Shown here one piece after another: positions 41,385 to 50,709 of a DNA stretch of 53,410 nucleotides. The notes beneath the pieces are model-generated. The model had not been told where the DNA came from. It made no database searches and was given only the letters and a program-made list of their open reading frames with translations. Source of the DNA: Candidatus Sabulitectum sp. (GTDB taxonomy: Bacteria; Fermentibacterota; Fermentibacteria; Fermentibacterales; JCC-6); assembly GCA_021107435.1 (NCBI GenBank), contig JAIOSV010000110.1, positions 1 through 53,410 on the forward strand. Reading direction: 5' to 3'. Both the position numbers and the translations under genes were made by a program. Every line of letters starts with the position of its first letter. Position 1 is the stretch's first letter.

Positions 41385-42562
41385 AGAATGTAACGGCAGC
41401 CGTGGTTTTGTATAACGGCGAAAAACTGGTTCCCCAGCTTGCTGAAACACTTAATTCTCTCCCGTCTGATCTGAAGACAGTAATCTATGACAGTGGTTCC
41501 ACGGATGGATCGGTACAGGCTGCTTCCACGGTAATAAATAACGCATACATTATTGAAGGAAATAATCACGGCTTCGGCTTCGGAAACAATCGCTGTATCG
41601 AAAGAGTTGATACAGAATTCACAATCCTTCTTAACAGTGATGCTTCAATAGACACGGAATCTCTGAAAAGGCTTGTCTCATTTCTAGAAAACAATCCGGA
41701 TTACGCAGGAGTACAGCCCCTGATAAAACTCTGGGGGTGGAAAAAAGTTACTGCATCCAGCGGGGTATTTCTTACAGAGTACGGGGAAGCATGGGACAGC
41801 AGGTTTATGCATCTGGAGCTGTCACCGCTGAAAACTTCACTGCAGGTTCCGGCAATCACTGCCGCTGTATCTCTCTGGCGAACCGAAGCTCTCCAGAGCG
41901 TTAACGGTTTCGATGAAGGATTCTTCATGTATTTTGAGGACGCGGATCTTTCCCTTCGACTGGCCGCGGACGGATGGAAGCTGGGAGTGGTCAGGACTGC
42001 TGAAGCTGATCACATGGTAGGAGCTTCCAGCAACCGGAGGAGAGCAGCCGGGTGGGAGCTGGAATCTTCAATCCACATGTTTCGAAGATACTTCGGAAAA
42101 GGCAGGCTTTCAGCCCGGTGGTGGAAGCGGGAAATGAGAATACAGCTTCACTCCATCCTCACAGGTAAATCTCCTCTCTGGAGGATTGCAGCTATTTCCA
42201 GAGCACTTGAAAGAAAAGTGGATACCATAACTATCCCGGAAGATGTCAAAGCAATTCTTTTTGGAGATCCTATGGATTATCCTCTGTCCAGAATCGAAAA
42301 AGATGCCAGGGGACCAGGCTGGAAAGGAAACACCGTTTCTCCATGGGGGGGGCTTCGAACTGATGGAGGGCCCATTGCATTTGAAATCACAGCTCTTGAT
42401 CACTTCGTTACAGGTGCTGTTTCCAGCAAATCAGGTGAGACCTTGAACAGGTTCTGTGTCTCACCGGGTGTGACACAAACAGTGAAACTGGCGGAAAGTC
42501 CCTCTCTTGTTTACATTCACTGTGATTCTTTCTCGGACGAACTTGAGGTCAGCACAGTATGA
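41381..42562 (+). CDS. Family 2 glycosyltransferase with a beta-rich C-terminal domain
   Basis: About 393 residues from GTG 41381 (GTGA overlap, AGGAGAGG upstream). The GT-A domain shows AAVVLYNGEKLVPQLAETL, TVIYDSGSTDGS, the metal motif LLNSDAS and FDEGFFMYFEDADLSLRLA, typical of rhamnosyltransferase-like GT2. After about residue 295 there is an unusual beta-rich tail of about 100 residues (GGPIAFEITALDH to SLVYIHCDSFSDELEV). Similar short beta domains end the next two membrane proteins, which may reflect a shared binding role. Confidence 0.85.
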   Translation: MKNVTAAVVLYNGEKLVPQLAETLNSLPSDLKTVIYDSGSTDGSVQAASTVINNAYIIEGNNHGFGFGNNRCIERVDTEFTILLNSDASIDTESLKRLVSFLENNPDYAGVQPLIKLWGWKKVTASSGVFLTEYGEAWDSRFMHLELSPLKTSLQVPAITAAVSLWRTEALQSVNGFDEGFFMYFEDADLSLRLAADGWKLGVVRTAEADHMVGASSNRRRAAGWELESSIHMFRRYFGKGRLSARWWKREMRIQLHSILTGKSPLWRIAAISRALERKVDTITIPEDVKAILFGDPMDYPLSRIEKDARGPGWKGNTVSPWGGLRTDGGPIAFEITALDHFVTGAVSSKSGETLNRFCVSPGVTQTVKLAESPSLVYIHCDSFSDELEVSTV

Positions 42563-43338
42563 AAACAATAGAAAGCAGCAAAGTCGCGGTTTTGCTCGCT
42601 GGATATACCGCCTGGGCAGCAGCAAACCTCTTCAGGGGATTTTCTCCGGCTTCAATTCCTCTGATAGTTCTGTTTACCCTTCTTGGAATATCACTGAGTA
42701 CCAGCATGTTTCCGCTGATATTTGCCTGCTCTCTGATTGGTTTGATCTCACCGGTGCTGATGCCGTGGGCTGTACTTGTATCAGGTTTGCTTGCCTGCGC
42801 GACAGGCAGCGCTATGAAAATCAGGATTACAGGATTTATCGCAGTTGCTTCCACTCTGTGGCTTATCCCTGTTTCCTCTTCCATACCTCTGATTGTCATC
42901 GCAGCTGCATCTGCTTTAATTGGAAAGAAACATCTCCGTTGTTTCCTGATCCCGGCGGGTTTCATTATCTCGGTATTTTTTACGGGTCTTCCGGGCTCGT
43001 TGATTACTGAACCGGTAATTGCCGGATCAACAATAGCAGCCGGTGCTCTGAGTTATGATATTCCGGAAGTGAACACTTCACGGCAGGAAGTTCTGCTTCC
43101 CGCTCCATTTGAAGGTACCTGGGTTGTATGGATTGCCATTGAAGCCGGTGGTGTCAGAGATTCCATACCCATGATGGCCATCAGTCTGGGTGAAGATATG
43201 CTGTTTCTCCAGTCGGGTACTGATACTTTGAGCTTTACAATGATTCCGGGAGACACACTGGCCATTACTCTTGTGAGGAAGTTCAAGCCCTTCAATCATT
43301 CGGTAATCCATGCTGTTGCCGGGGGTGAGCGATTGTGA
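42559..43338 (+). CDS. Membrane protein with an extracytoplasmic beta domain
   Basis: A 259-residue protein of unknown function. About six hydrophobic segments fill residues 8-165; the last 95 residues form a soluble beta-rich domain (PFEGTWVVWIAIEAGGV, LQSGTDTLSFTMIPGDTLAITLV). It is coupled by ATGA to the GT2 upstream and by GTGA to the large membrane protein downstream. Position suggests a role in glycan polymerisation, transport or assembly; the sequence alone does not show an enzyme. Confidence 0.7.
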   Translation: MKTIESSKVAVLLAGYTAWAAANLFRGFSPASIPLIVLFTLLGISLSTSMFPLIFACSLIGLISPVLMPWAVLVSGLLACATGSAMKIRITGFIAVASTLWLIPVSSSIPLIVIAAASALIGKKHLRCFLIPAGFIISVFFTGLPGSLITEPVIAGSTIAAGALSYDIPEVNTSRQEVLLPAPFEGTWVVWIAIEAGGVRDSIPMMAISLGEDMLFLQSGTDTLSFTMIPGDTLAITLVRKFKPFNHSVIHAVAGGERL

Positions 43339-45338
43339 GGAACATCATTCGGAATCATTTTCACTCTTTTGCAATGGCAGGGTTCGGGATATGGATTTTC
43401 CTCGTCTGGCGTCTGGCGGGGATGCCTGCCCCCGGCTTTTTCGGTCGTATTATACCGGCGGCATGGCTGATAGCTGCGATACTGAATGGACAGAGACAGC
43501 GGGGAAGATGGTTCATCCCCATGGCTCTGAGTTTTACCGCAGGCGCATGGCTCTGGATGCTTCATCAGGATGCATGGATAATTGCTGCGGCAATTCCTGT
43601 GGCCGGTCTTATCTCGTGGGGAATTTCAATATCATTAAAACATCGTTTCAGAGTAATCGGAGCCGTACTGCCGGTATTGTTTCTTTCCCTGATAACAGCA
43701 GAGATAAACGGTGATGAAGTCCGTTTCGCGGAACAGTCATCCGCCATATCAGGTATATCCACAGAGAGGTTTTCAGAGTCTCATTTCCGCTCCGGTGATA
43801 TCAACAGGGAAGAAGGTCACCATACACCGCTTTTCCCTCTTCTAATAGCTCCGGGTTTGCTCGCTGGAGACGCGGGCCTAAGAATAATTCCCGTTATTAT
43901 TGCCTTGCTTGGGGTTCTTCTTCTCGCAAAACTTACCAATCCGGGAATTGCTGTTGTCGTTGCTCTGTTGTATCCTGGATTTGGTATTTTCGGGCTGGCC
44001 ATGACAGGCTGGCTGGCGGTGGGGCTTTTTACCACAGGAGTACTGCTGCCCGAAGGAAGAAAATGGTCTGCGGCAAGGTTCCTGATCGCACTGATTCTGA
44101 TAACACTCAAAATGAGATATCTGGGGCTGGCCACAGGTATTCTTCTCGCTGAGTATGCTTGTATGCCTGCCAGGAAAGGGAAATGGATTACACCTCTTTT
44201 GTGGATAGCGGGAGGGGCGCTGGTTCTTGTTCTGGACAGGTATCTGCTTAATGGAATGATTTTCTGGACCAGATATGGAAACACTGGAGCCATAAATTTA
44301 ATGTGGACGAATATTTTTCACAGACCTCTTGATACCATTTTTCACGCCGGATGGAGTCTTTTTGATCCTGAGACCGGGCTATTCATCAGAGCTCCATGGG
44401 TACTTGCGGCTCTTTCAGGGCTCTTCATTTTCAGAGTGAAGCACCCTCTCAGATTCAAAAGACTGTTCATTCCATCAATTATTTACTGGTCTTTTCTTAT
44501 TGTCTGGTCCGGCTCTTCGTGGCACGGCCTTCCGGCACCCGTGGGAAGGATGTTCGTACCAATGCTTCCTCTTTTCGCCTGCGGACTTTCCTCTGCATGG
44601 AAGGAAAGGGGAACCAGGCTTCTCATAATTCTTTCCGCAGGAATATCGGCCCTTGTTATTGTATCTCCCATTTGCAGATACAACTACGCTGATGGAACAG
44701 ACAGTATTTTTTCTCTTATGGGAACTGTAAGCGGATTCTCAATGGTGAGAAGTCATCCAATTCAGCTTGCCGCCGCATTGCTCCTGACTATTTTGATACT
44801 GCTGGTTCTCAAAAAGGCAGAGAGACTCCGGAGCCTTGTATTTGTAATTATCTTTACTGCTGTTTTCCTTTTAAGTCTCAACTCCGCTGGATATGAAGCA
44901 GAAGATATGTCACCTGAAATTGTTCAGGGGGCTCGACTTTATCCATACATTTCAGATCCGGTGGAAAGATATTTCTGGTTTAACAGCCGGGAGAGAATGC
45001 TTGAGCTCAGTGAGCCGGGGCAGTCAATTCTGTTATCAGGCGTGGAACCGGGGGACACATTGCTTATTCAGATGTCCGGCAGAGGGGGCTTACTTTCCAT
45101 TGGCGCCGATCTGATCACTGTTGAAACACCACTTATTGAACTGCCTTCTTTGTTCCTGTCGGTTGGCAGAACAACAAGAACTCTACCGGACTGGCCGGAG
45201 AACAGATTGATGGAAGTCTTCAAGGTTTCACTTGACAGCCATGATGTAGAGAATGGCACAGTAAGGATCTCGCACCACAGTGGACCACCTGTTTACATGG
45301 ACAGAATTGACGTTTCAGAAGAAAGTGTTCTGCGATGA
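43335..45338 (+). CDS. Large polytopic membrane protein, GT-C-like
   Basis: A 667-residue protein with about 12-13 membrane helices and a C-terminal soluble domain of about 180 residues. Loops with NREEGHHTPLFPLLIAPG and WHGLPAPVGRMFVPMLPLF resemble the ArnT/PMT-type (GT39-like) glycosyltransferases, whose first outer loop carries acidic catalytic residues; a plausible acidic pair is present but I cannot identify it with certainty. The C-terminal part (GQSILLSGVEPGDTLLIQMSG) echoes the beta tail of the preceding gene. The start is GTG 43335. Confidence 0.65.
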   Translation: MRNIIRNHFHSFAMAGFGIWIFLVWRLAGMPAPGFFGRIIPAAWLIAAILNGQRQRGRWFIPMALSFTAGAWLWMLHQDAWIIAAAIPVAGLISWGISISLKHRFRVIGAVLPVLFLSLITAEINGDEVRFAEQSSAISGISTERFSESHFRSGDINREEGHHTPLFPLLIAPGLLAGDAGLRIIPVIIALLGVLLLAKLTNPGIAVVVALLYPGFGIFGLAMTGWLAVGLFTTGVLLPEGRKWSAARFLIALILITLKMRYLGLATGILLAEYACMPARKGKWITPLLWIAGGALVLVLDRYLLNGMIFWTRYGNTGAINLMWTNIFHRPLDTIFHAGWSLFDPETGLFIRAPWVLAALSGLFIFRVKHPLRFKRLFIPSIIYWSFLIVWSGSSWHGLPAPVGRMFVPMLPLFACGLSSAWKERGTRLLIILSAGISALVIVSPICRYNYADGTDSIFSLMGTVSGFSMVRSHPIQLAAALLLTILILLVLKKAERLRSLVFVIIFTAVFLLSLNSAGYEAEDMSPEIVQGARLYPYISDPVERYFWFNSRERMLELSEPGQSILLSGVEPGDTLLIQMSGRGGLLSIGADLITVETPLIELPSLFLSVGRTTRTLPDWPENRLMEVFKVSLDSHDVENGTVRISHHSGPPVYMDRIDVSEESVLR

Positions 45339-46162
45339 AGAAACTATCTGTAATTGTGCCATCAAGAAATGGCCTTGTGATTCTAAGAGAATTTCTTCCC
45401 GCAATTATTCGTGAGACCCTGAGGGCTCATGGTGAGCTCATTGTTGTAGATGATTGTTCCAGCGACAATACTTCAACTGAAATACCAACTCTGTTCCCTG
45501 AAGTGACCATTCTCTCAAGGAAACAGAATCCAGGCTTCTGTCATTCGGTTAATCTGGGCATGTCACAAGCCCGGGGCAGATACCTTATGCTTCTCAACAA
45601 CGATACTATTCCCGCTGAAAACTCATTCAACAGGCTGGTATACGCACTGGAGAAAACAGAGGATAATGTAGCAGCAGCGGTACCATCAATTATCAGACCT
45701 GATGGTTCCGATGACAGCAGCTATCGCTGGGCATTTATCCATGGTCTCGCGGTTACAGGCGAGGATATCCGCGGAGAAGAGTATCCCTCCGGTGCCTGCG
45801 CTCTCTGGAAACGGAATATCTGGGAAGAGCTCGGAGGACTCAGCATCACCTACGCTCCCATTTACTGGGAAGACACCGATCTGGGTGTAAGAATGCACAG
45901 TGCCGGATACATCATGAAGAGGTGTCGGAACATCACTGTAAAACACATGCATGCTTCCACAATGGGCAGCTCACTTAAGTCGGAAACTCTCAGAGAGCGT
46001 AACAGATTCATCTTTATGGATAAAAACTGTAACTCGACAGGAAGAAAAATATCAAGAGCGTTCTGGTTGCCGGTTCATCTTCTTCTTGCAACCGTGAAGA
46101 AAAACAAAGCCTTCACAGATGGTTACAGAGACTACTTGAAACTCAGAAGAGAGCAAAAATGA
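45335..46162 (+). CDS. Family 2 glycosyltransferase
   Basis: A 275-residue GT-A enzyme: SVIVPSRNGLVILREFL, LIVVDDCSSDNT, NPGFCHSVNLGMSQARGRYL, the DxD-like LLNNDTIPA and YWEDTDLGVRMHSAGY all fit the WcaA/rhamnosyltransferase-type GT2. The last 40 residues are basic and helical, possibly membrane-associated. ATGA overlaps on both sides keep it in the operon, followed directly by the sensor kinase gene. Confidence 0.9.
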   Translation: MKKLSVIVPSRNGLVILREFLPAIIRETLRAHGELIVVDDCSSDNTSTEIPTLFPEVTILSRKQNPGFCHSVNLGMSQARGRYLMLLNNDTIPAENSFNRLVYALEKTEDNVAAAVPSIIRPDGSDDSSYRWAFIHGLAVTGEDIRGEEYPSGACALWKRNIWEELGGLSITYAPIYWEDTDLGVRMHSAGYIMKRCRNITVKHMHASTMGSSLKSETLRERNRFIFMDKNCNSTGRKISRAFWLPVHLLLATVKKNKAFTDGYRDYLKLRREQK

Positions 46163-47793
46163 AAAGCGGTGCACGGCGATTTGTTCTGGGAATTGAGGGA
46201 CTTACCGCCCTTGTAACCGGAGCTTCCGCTCTTGCGGCGGTTGTTGCTTTTCTTGTGCTGTGGCTCGTTGTTTCAGATGCGAGAACTACCCTGGAAAGCG
46301 CTTCTTACTCCAGAGCAGAATTCATTTCCCATGCTCTGGGTATCAGGCCTACTCAGAGTTCACTTGAATCAATAGTAAGCTCTTCGATTCCCGGAGGCGG
46401 TGTTAAAGCTGCAGTGGTGGTCTTCGACAACTCGGATGTACTTGCTTATCCTTCCATCAGTCTGGAAGAATTTGAACACGCGGACCGTATTACTTACTCG
46501 TCGACCAGCGGGTACAGTGTTTCTCTTCTAATGGAAATGCCATCGGTTCTCGGAGAAAGTACGGCTATTCTTTCCCTTTTCGCTTTTTTTGCCGCTGTAC
46601 TTACTGTTGTTGCCATTCTGGTTCCTTCATTTCTCAGGCGAACTGTTCTTGATCCTCTGAGAAGCATACTTGGAGAAGCCGATCGACTTGAAAGCGGCAG
46701 CGGAAGTACCGCCAGGGCAGCTAACGCGTCATTTCAAAAGCTGGTAGATCTTCTGGGGAAGAAAGATTTACAGCTTGATGAAATGAGGGTAGACGCACTA
46801 AACAGAGCCCAGGTTGCGGAATCAAGATCAGGAACCGTTCTTGAAGCCATGGGGTCGGCGGTTATGGTTATTGACCCTCTGGGTAACCCTTCTCTCTGGA
46901 ACAGGCAGGCATCGGATCTTTTCCAGCTTCAAGAGGAACGCAACAAAAAGAAAAGTTTAGCGGATTATCTGGAGCCTTTCCTGGAAAAGAATATTACCGA
47001 GTGGGATGGCGAAAACAACGGCAGGATTTTCAGATATAAAGTAACACGGGGAGAGGATGCTGAGAAGATAGTTCTTGTAACAGATGTTACCTCTCCGGTC
47101 ATGCTTGAACGAAGACTTGCCGAAGAGAGTGCCCTGGCTGATCTGGGTGCTCTTTCCGGAGGAGTAGCCCACGAAATAGGTAATGCTCTGTGTGCTCTTG
47201 ATGGTTTCCTGGAGCTTCTGGGAAGGGGCGGGGATTCAATACGGACCATGGGAATTCTTGATGAGGCAGGATTGGAACTGGACTCCGCAAGAAAAATGGT
47301 GGAATCCTTCAGAAACCTTGCGCAGCATAACTCTATCGACAGTTCTATTTCTACAAATACTGCAATCTTTACTATCAAAGGAATCTGCGAAAGCCAATCG
47401 GTAAAATGTAAAATCAATTCGGGGAAAATCCCGGATCCAGAGATATTTATCCCCGGCGGAGAAATACTCATCACAAGAATAGTGGAGAACCTTCTATCAA
47501 ATGCTCTGCGATTTTCACCGTCATCAACAGTTGAGTTAAGTGTATCTGATTCTTCTGAAGAACATGTACTTATATTGTGTGTGCTTGACAGGGGTTCAGG
47601 TTTACCTGAACCGCCGGAAACAGTGTTCAGACCTATGTATACCACTGCAGAAACGCAGGGAGGAATGGGACTGGGACTCACCATCACAAGAAGACTTGTA
47701 AGGGCCATGGGCGGTTCGATCAAGGCTGAAAACAGGGAACAGGGGGGAGCAGTGTTTACAGTTATTATCCCTCATCTGGAGAGTGAGGAATGA
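46159..47793 (+). CDS. Membrane sensor histidine kinase (NtrB-like)
   Basis: A 544-residue kinase. Two membrane helices (about residues 18-40 and 134-158) bracket an extracytoplasmic sensor domain of about 95 residues; a HAMP-like stretch, a PAS-like domain (about 230-310), HisKA with His338 (GGVAHEIGNAL) and an HATPase (NLLSNALRF, DRGSGL, GMGLGLTI) follow. The GNAL after the His box is a small departure from the usual N-P-L. It is paired with the NtrC-type regulator 4 bp downstream and senses an envelope signal, perhaps glycan status. Confidence 0.9.
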   Translation: MKSGARRFVLGIEGLTALVTGASALAAVVAFLVLWLVVSDARTTLESASYSRAEFISHALGIRPTQSSLESIVSSSIPGGGVKAAVVVFDNSDVLAYPSISLEEFEHADRITYSSTSGYSVSLLMEMPSVLGESTAILSLFAFFAAVLTVVAILVPSFLRRTVLDPLRSILGEADRLESGSGSTARAANASFQKLVDLLGKKDLQLDEMRVDALNRAQVAESRSGTVLEAMGSAVMVIDPLGNPSLWNRQASDLFQLQEERNKKKSLADYLEPFLEKNITEWDGENNGRIFRYKVTRGEDAEKIVLVTDVTSPVMLERRLAEESALADLGALSGGVAHEIGNALCALDGFLELLGRGGDSIRTMGILDEAGLELDSARKMVESFRNLAQHNSIDSSISTNTAIFTIKGICESQSVKCKINSGKIPDPEIFIPGGEILITRIVENLLSNALRFSPSSTVELSVSDSSEEHVLILCVLDRGSGLPEPPETVFRPMYTTAETQGGMGLGLTITRRLVRAMGGSIKAENREQGGAVFTVIIPHLESEE

Positions 47794-49055
47794 AAAGAAT
47801 ACTCCTTGTTGAAGACAAAAGAGGAATGAGGGTAATGCTTTCCACTGCTCTGGAGGAGGACGGATGGGAAGTCACAGCAGTTCCCGATGGTGACTCCGCA
47901 GTCAACCATATTCAGAAAAACAGTTATGATGCCATTCTCACAGATGTTTGTATTCCAGGCAGATACAACGGCATTGATATTCTTGAGAATACTCCTTCCG
48001 GCACTCCTGTTATTGTGATGACAGCTTTCGGTACAATTGATATGGCGGTTGATGCCATGAAAAAAGGCGCGGCGGATTTCATTAGTAAGCCGTTCAAACT
48101 GGATGAACTGCTTGAGAAACTTTCTTCAGTCTCTTATGGCCACTCTGAGTTCATGCTGGGCCAATCGCCAGTTTACCTTAAAGCAGTCAGCAGAGCAGAA
48201 AGAGCAGCGCCAAGTGGAATGAATATTCTTATTCTGGGAGAGAGCGGTACAGGAAAAGAATTACTGGCCAGAAGAATTCATCAGCGCAGTGGCAGAGAGA
48301 ATGGCCCGTTCATTCCGGTGAACTGCGCCGCAATCCCGGAGAATCTCATGGAAAGTGAACTGTTTGGAGCTGAGGAAGGAGCATACACAGGTTCAACTGA
48401 GGCACGTTCCGGCAGGTTCACAATTGCCAGAGGCGGAACTATCTTTCTTGACGAAATTGCCGATCTGGACATGTCTCTTCAAGGGAAACTTCTCAGGGTA
48501 CTCGAATCGGGTACATACCACTCTGTTGGCGGTACAGAGGAATTGCAGTCAGATGCCTTGATTGTTTCAGCAAGCAACAGGGATCTCTGGAACATGGTAG
48601 TAAAAAAGCTCTTTCGAGAGGATCTCTTCTACAGAATCAGCGAATTTCCTGTAAAACTGCCTCCTCTGAGAGAGAGGGGAGATGATATTCAACTTCTTTC
48701 CGAACACTATCTCGGGCTGTATCGCGGCAATTCCTTTACAGACAGTGCCTTTCGCTCACTGTGCAGTTACAGCTGGCCTGGAAATATCAGAGAGCTGAAA
48801 AACATTATCAGGCGGGCGTGTGTCAATTCCTGTGAAGAGGTTATCACCAGGGAAATGCTTGAATTCACGGAACACAAATCGGAGGGCTCACTGGTGGAAC
48901 AGGCGGCGCATGCCGCGAGAATCAGAGAAAGGGTTCTTATCGAATCTGCTCTGAAAGAGACTGGCGGTAACCGCCGAAAAGCTGCGGAAATTCTCGGAGT
49001 GAGTTACAGAACTCTCCTCACAAAGATCAAAGACATGAAAATAGCAGTAGAATGA
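47790..49055 (+). CDS. Sigma-54-dependent response regulator (NtrC family)
   Basis: A 421-residue regulator with receiver (phosphoacceptor Asp52 in LTDVCIPG; Lys in ISKPF), AAA+ domain (Walker A GESGTGKE at about 150, the sigma-54 loop as EEGAYTGS instead of GAFTGA, Walker B GGTIFLDEIADL) and a Fis-type helix-turn-helix (GGNRRKAAEILGVSYRTLL). The loop variant keeps the key Thr and Gly. It should activate sigma-54 promoters after phosphorylation by the kinase upstream. Target promoters are not evident in this window. Confidence 0.93.
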   Translation: MKRILLVEDKRGMRVMLSTALEEDGWEVTAVPDGDSAVNHIQKNSYDAILTDVCIPGRYNGIDILENTPSGTPVIVMTAFGTIDMAVDAMKKGAADFISKPFKLDELLEKLSSVSYGHSEFMLGQSPVYLKAVSRAERAAPSGMNILILGESGTGKELLARRIHQRSGRENGPFIPVNCAAIPENLMESELFGAEEGAYTGSTEARSGRFTIARGGTIFLDEIADLDMSLQGKLLRVLESGTYHSVGGTEELQSDALIVSASNRDLWNMVVKKLFREDLFYRISEFPVKLPPLRERGDDIQLLSEHYLGLYRGNSFTDSAFRSLCSYSWPGNIRELKNIIRRACVNSCEEVITREMLEFTEHKSEGSLVEQAAHAARIRERVLIESALKETGGNRRKAAEILGVSYRTLLTKIKDMKIAVE

Positions 49056-49750
49056 ACAGAGAAAGAGCACTCGTCCTTCTTAGCGGAGGACTGGATTCCA
49101 CCACCATCCTCGCCATGGCAATATCAGAACATATGGAAGTAACCGCGCTCTCCTTCAGATACGGTCAGAAACACACTCAAGAGCTGGACAGAGCGGAAGC
49201 AATCGCAAAACACTTCGGTGTGAAAGAACACTTAATCATAGATCTCGACCCCGAACCGTTCAGAGGATCATCTCTCACTGAAGACAAGCCAATCCCCGAA
49301 AACAGAAAAGGAATTTCAGATCAGATTCCTTCCACTTACGTTCCTGCCAGAAACACCGTGTTTCTATCAATTGCTCTTGGAATCGCGGAATCCAGAGAAG
49401 CAGATCACATTTTCATCGGGGTTAACTCCGTTGACTACAGCGGTTATCCCGATTGCCGTCCTGAATTCATAGAAGCATTTCAGCATCTCGCGAATCTGGC
49501 AACAAAAAATGCGGTGAAAGGAAATCCTCCCAGAATCCATGCCCCTCTTCTCTACATGACAAAAGCTGAGATAATAAAAAGGGGAACAGAACTGGGTATT
49601 GATTACGGAATGACCCTGAGCTGCTACCAGCCGAACTCAACTGGAGAGAGCTGCGGCATTTGTGATGCCTGTACCTTGAGACTTGAGGGATTCAGAGCAA
49701 ATGGATTAACTGACCCCGCCAGATACAGGAAGACTTCAGATGACGACTGA
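49052..49750 (+). CDS. queC: 7-cyano-7-deazaguanine synthase QueC
   Basis: A 232-residue enzyme that turns CDG into preQ0 with ATP and ammonia. The PP-loop is LLSGGLDSTTILAMA near the N-terminus; the C-terminal zinc motif CYQPNSTGESCGICDAC carries four Cys. Its length and motifs match QueC. ATG 49052 overlaps the regulator stop as ATGA, an unusual link between a two-component system and preQ0 synthesis. Its end overlaps queE by 11 bp. Confidence 0.95.
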   Translation: MNRERALVLLSGGLDSTTILAMAISEHMEVTALSFRYGQKHTQELDRAEAIAKHFGVKEHLIIDLDPEPFRGSSLTEDKPIPENRKGISDQIPSTYVPARNTVFLSIALGIAESREADHIFIGVNSVDYSGYPDCRPEFIEAFQHLANLATKNAVKGNPPRIHAPLLYMTKAEIIKRGTELGIDYGMTLSCYQPNSTGESCGICDACTLRLEGFRANGLTDPARYRKTSDDD

Positions 49751-50342
49751 ATACCGTATAAAGGAAATGGTGCTTACCCTTCAGGGTGAAGGCTCCATGA
49801 CAGGCACAGCGGTGGTTCTTCTGAGGTTTGAGGGATGCAATCTCGACTGCGATTTCTGCGACACGGATTTTACAGGTACAGACGGTAAAAACGGTGGAGT
49901 CTTCAAAACAACAGCAGAGCTGGCAGATGCAGTACAGGAGAAGTGGATCTCATCTACCCGACTCAATGTGCTCTGCACCGGCGGTGAACCTCTGATGCAG
50001 CTTGATCCGCCTCTGATCAGGGAATTTCATGCAAGAGGATTCAAAATACTCATTGAGACAAACGGAACCATTCCAGCTCCGGAGCATATTGACTGGATAT
50101 GCGTCAGTCCAAAAACAAAGGGAATTCCTGTTCAGGACAAAGGAGATGAGATAAAAATAATCTGGCCCCGGAAAGAAATAGATCCAAAACAGTTTGAAAA
50201 ACTGAAATTCAACCACTTCTGGATTCAGCCAAAATTTGATAAGCACTACAAAAAGAACCTGCAGGCCTCCGTTGAATACTGCCTTTCCCATCCACGATGG
50301 CGACTCAGTCTTCAGACTCACAGGTACACAGGTATTTCATAG
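49740..50342 (+). CDS. queE: 7-carboxy-7-deazaguanine synthase QueE
   Basis: A 200-residue radical SAM enzyme that forms CDG from carboxytetrahydropterin. The cluster motif is Cys33-x3-Cys37-x2-Cys40 (CNLDCDFC); LQGEGSMTG precedes it and CTGGEPLMQ and ETNGT are further SAM-site motifs. The length is typical of QueE. It lies between queC and queD, so the whole CPH4-to-preQ0 branch is together. Confidence 0.95.
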   Translation: MTTEYRIKEMVLTLQGEGSMTGTAVVLLRFEGCNLDCDFCDTDFTGTDGKNGGVFKTTAELADAVQEKWISSTRLNVLCTGGEPLMQLDPPLIREFHARGFKILIETNGTIPAPEHIDWICVSPKTKGIPVQDKGDEIKIIWPRKEIDPKQFEKLKFNHFWIQPKFDKHYKKNLQASVEYCLSHPRWRLSLQTHRYTGIS

Positions 50343-50350
50343 GAGAAAAG

Positions 50351-50704
50351 ATGGAGATATACAGAGAATTCAAATTCGACGCTGCTCACAGGCTCCCGAA
50401 CCTTCAGGAGAGCCACAGGTGCGGGAATCTGCACGGACACACATTCGCTGTTTTCGTTCACATTGAAGGTAAAGTAGGCGATAACAGCGGCTGGGTGAGA
50501 GACTACGGTGAGATCAAGAGCATCTGCACTCCTGTAATAGATACTCTGGATCACCAGTATCTCAATGATATACCAGGTCTCGAGAACCCCACCAGCGAGA
50601 AAATCGCCGAATGGCTCTGGAAAAGGATAAAACCATCCCTCACGGAGCTGACAATGATTGAAATTAAGGAAACTGCGTTTACCGGATGCCGTTACAGAGG
50701 ATAA
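50351..50704 (+). CDS. queD: 6-carboxy-5,6,7,8-tetrahydropterin synthase QueD
   Basis: A 117-residue QueD/PTPS-family enzyme converting dihydroneopterin triphosphate into carboxytetrahydropterin. Zinc ligands His13, His28 and His30 (FDAAHRL and NLHGH) and catalytic Cys24 (HRCGN) are present, as is the C-terminal Glu segment EIKETAFTGC. ATG 50351 has AGGAG 5 nt upstream and is preferred over 50297, which lies inside queE. Confidence 0.94.
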   Translation: MEIYREFKFDAAHRLPNLQESHRCGNLHGHTFAVFVHIEGKVGDNSGWVRDYGEIKSICTPVIDTLDHQYLNDIPGLENPTSEKIAEWLWKRIKPSLTELTMIEIKETAFTGCRYRG

Positions 50705-50709
50705 AGCAA

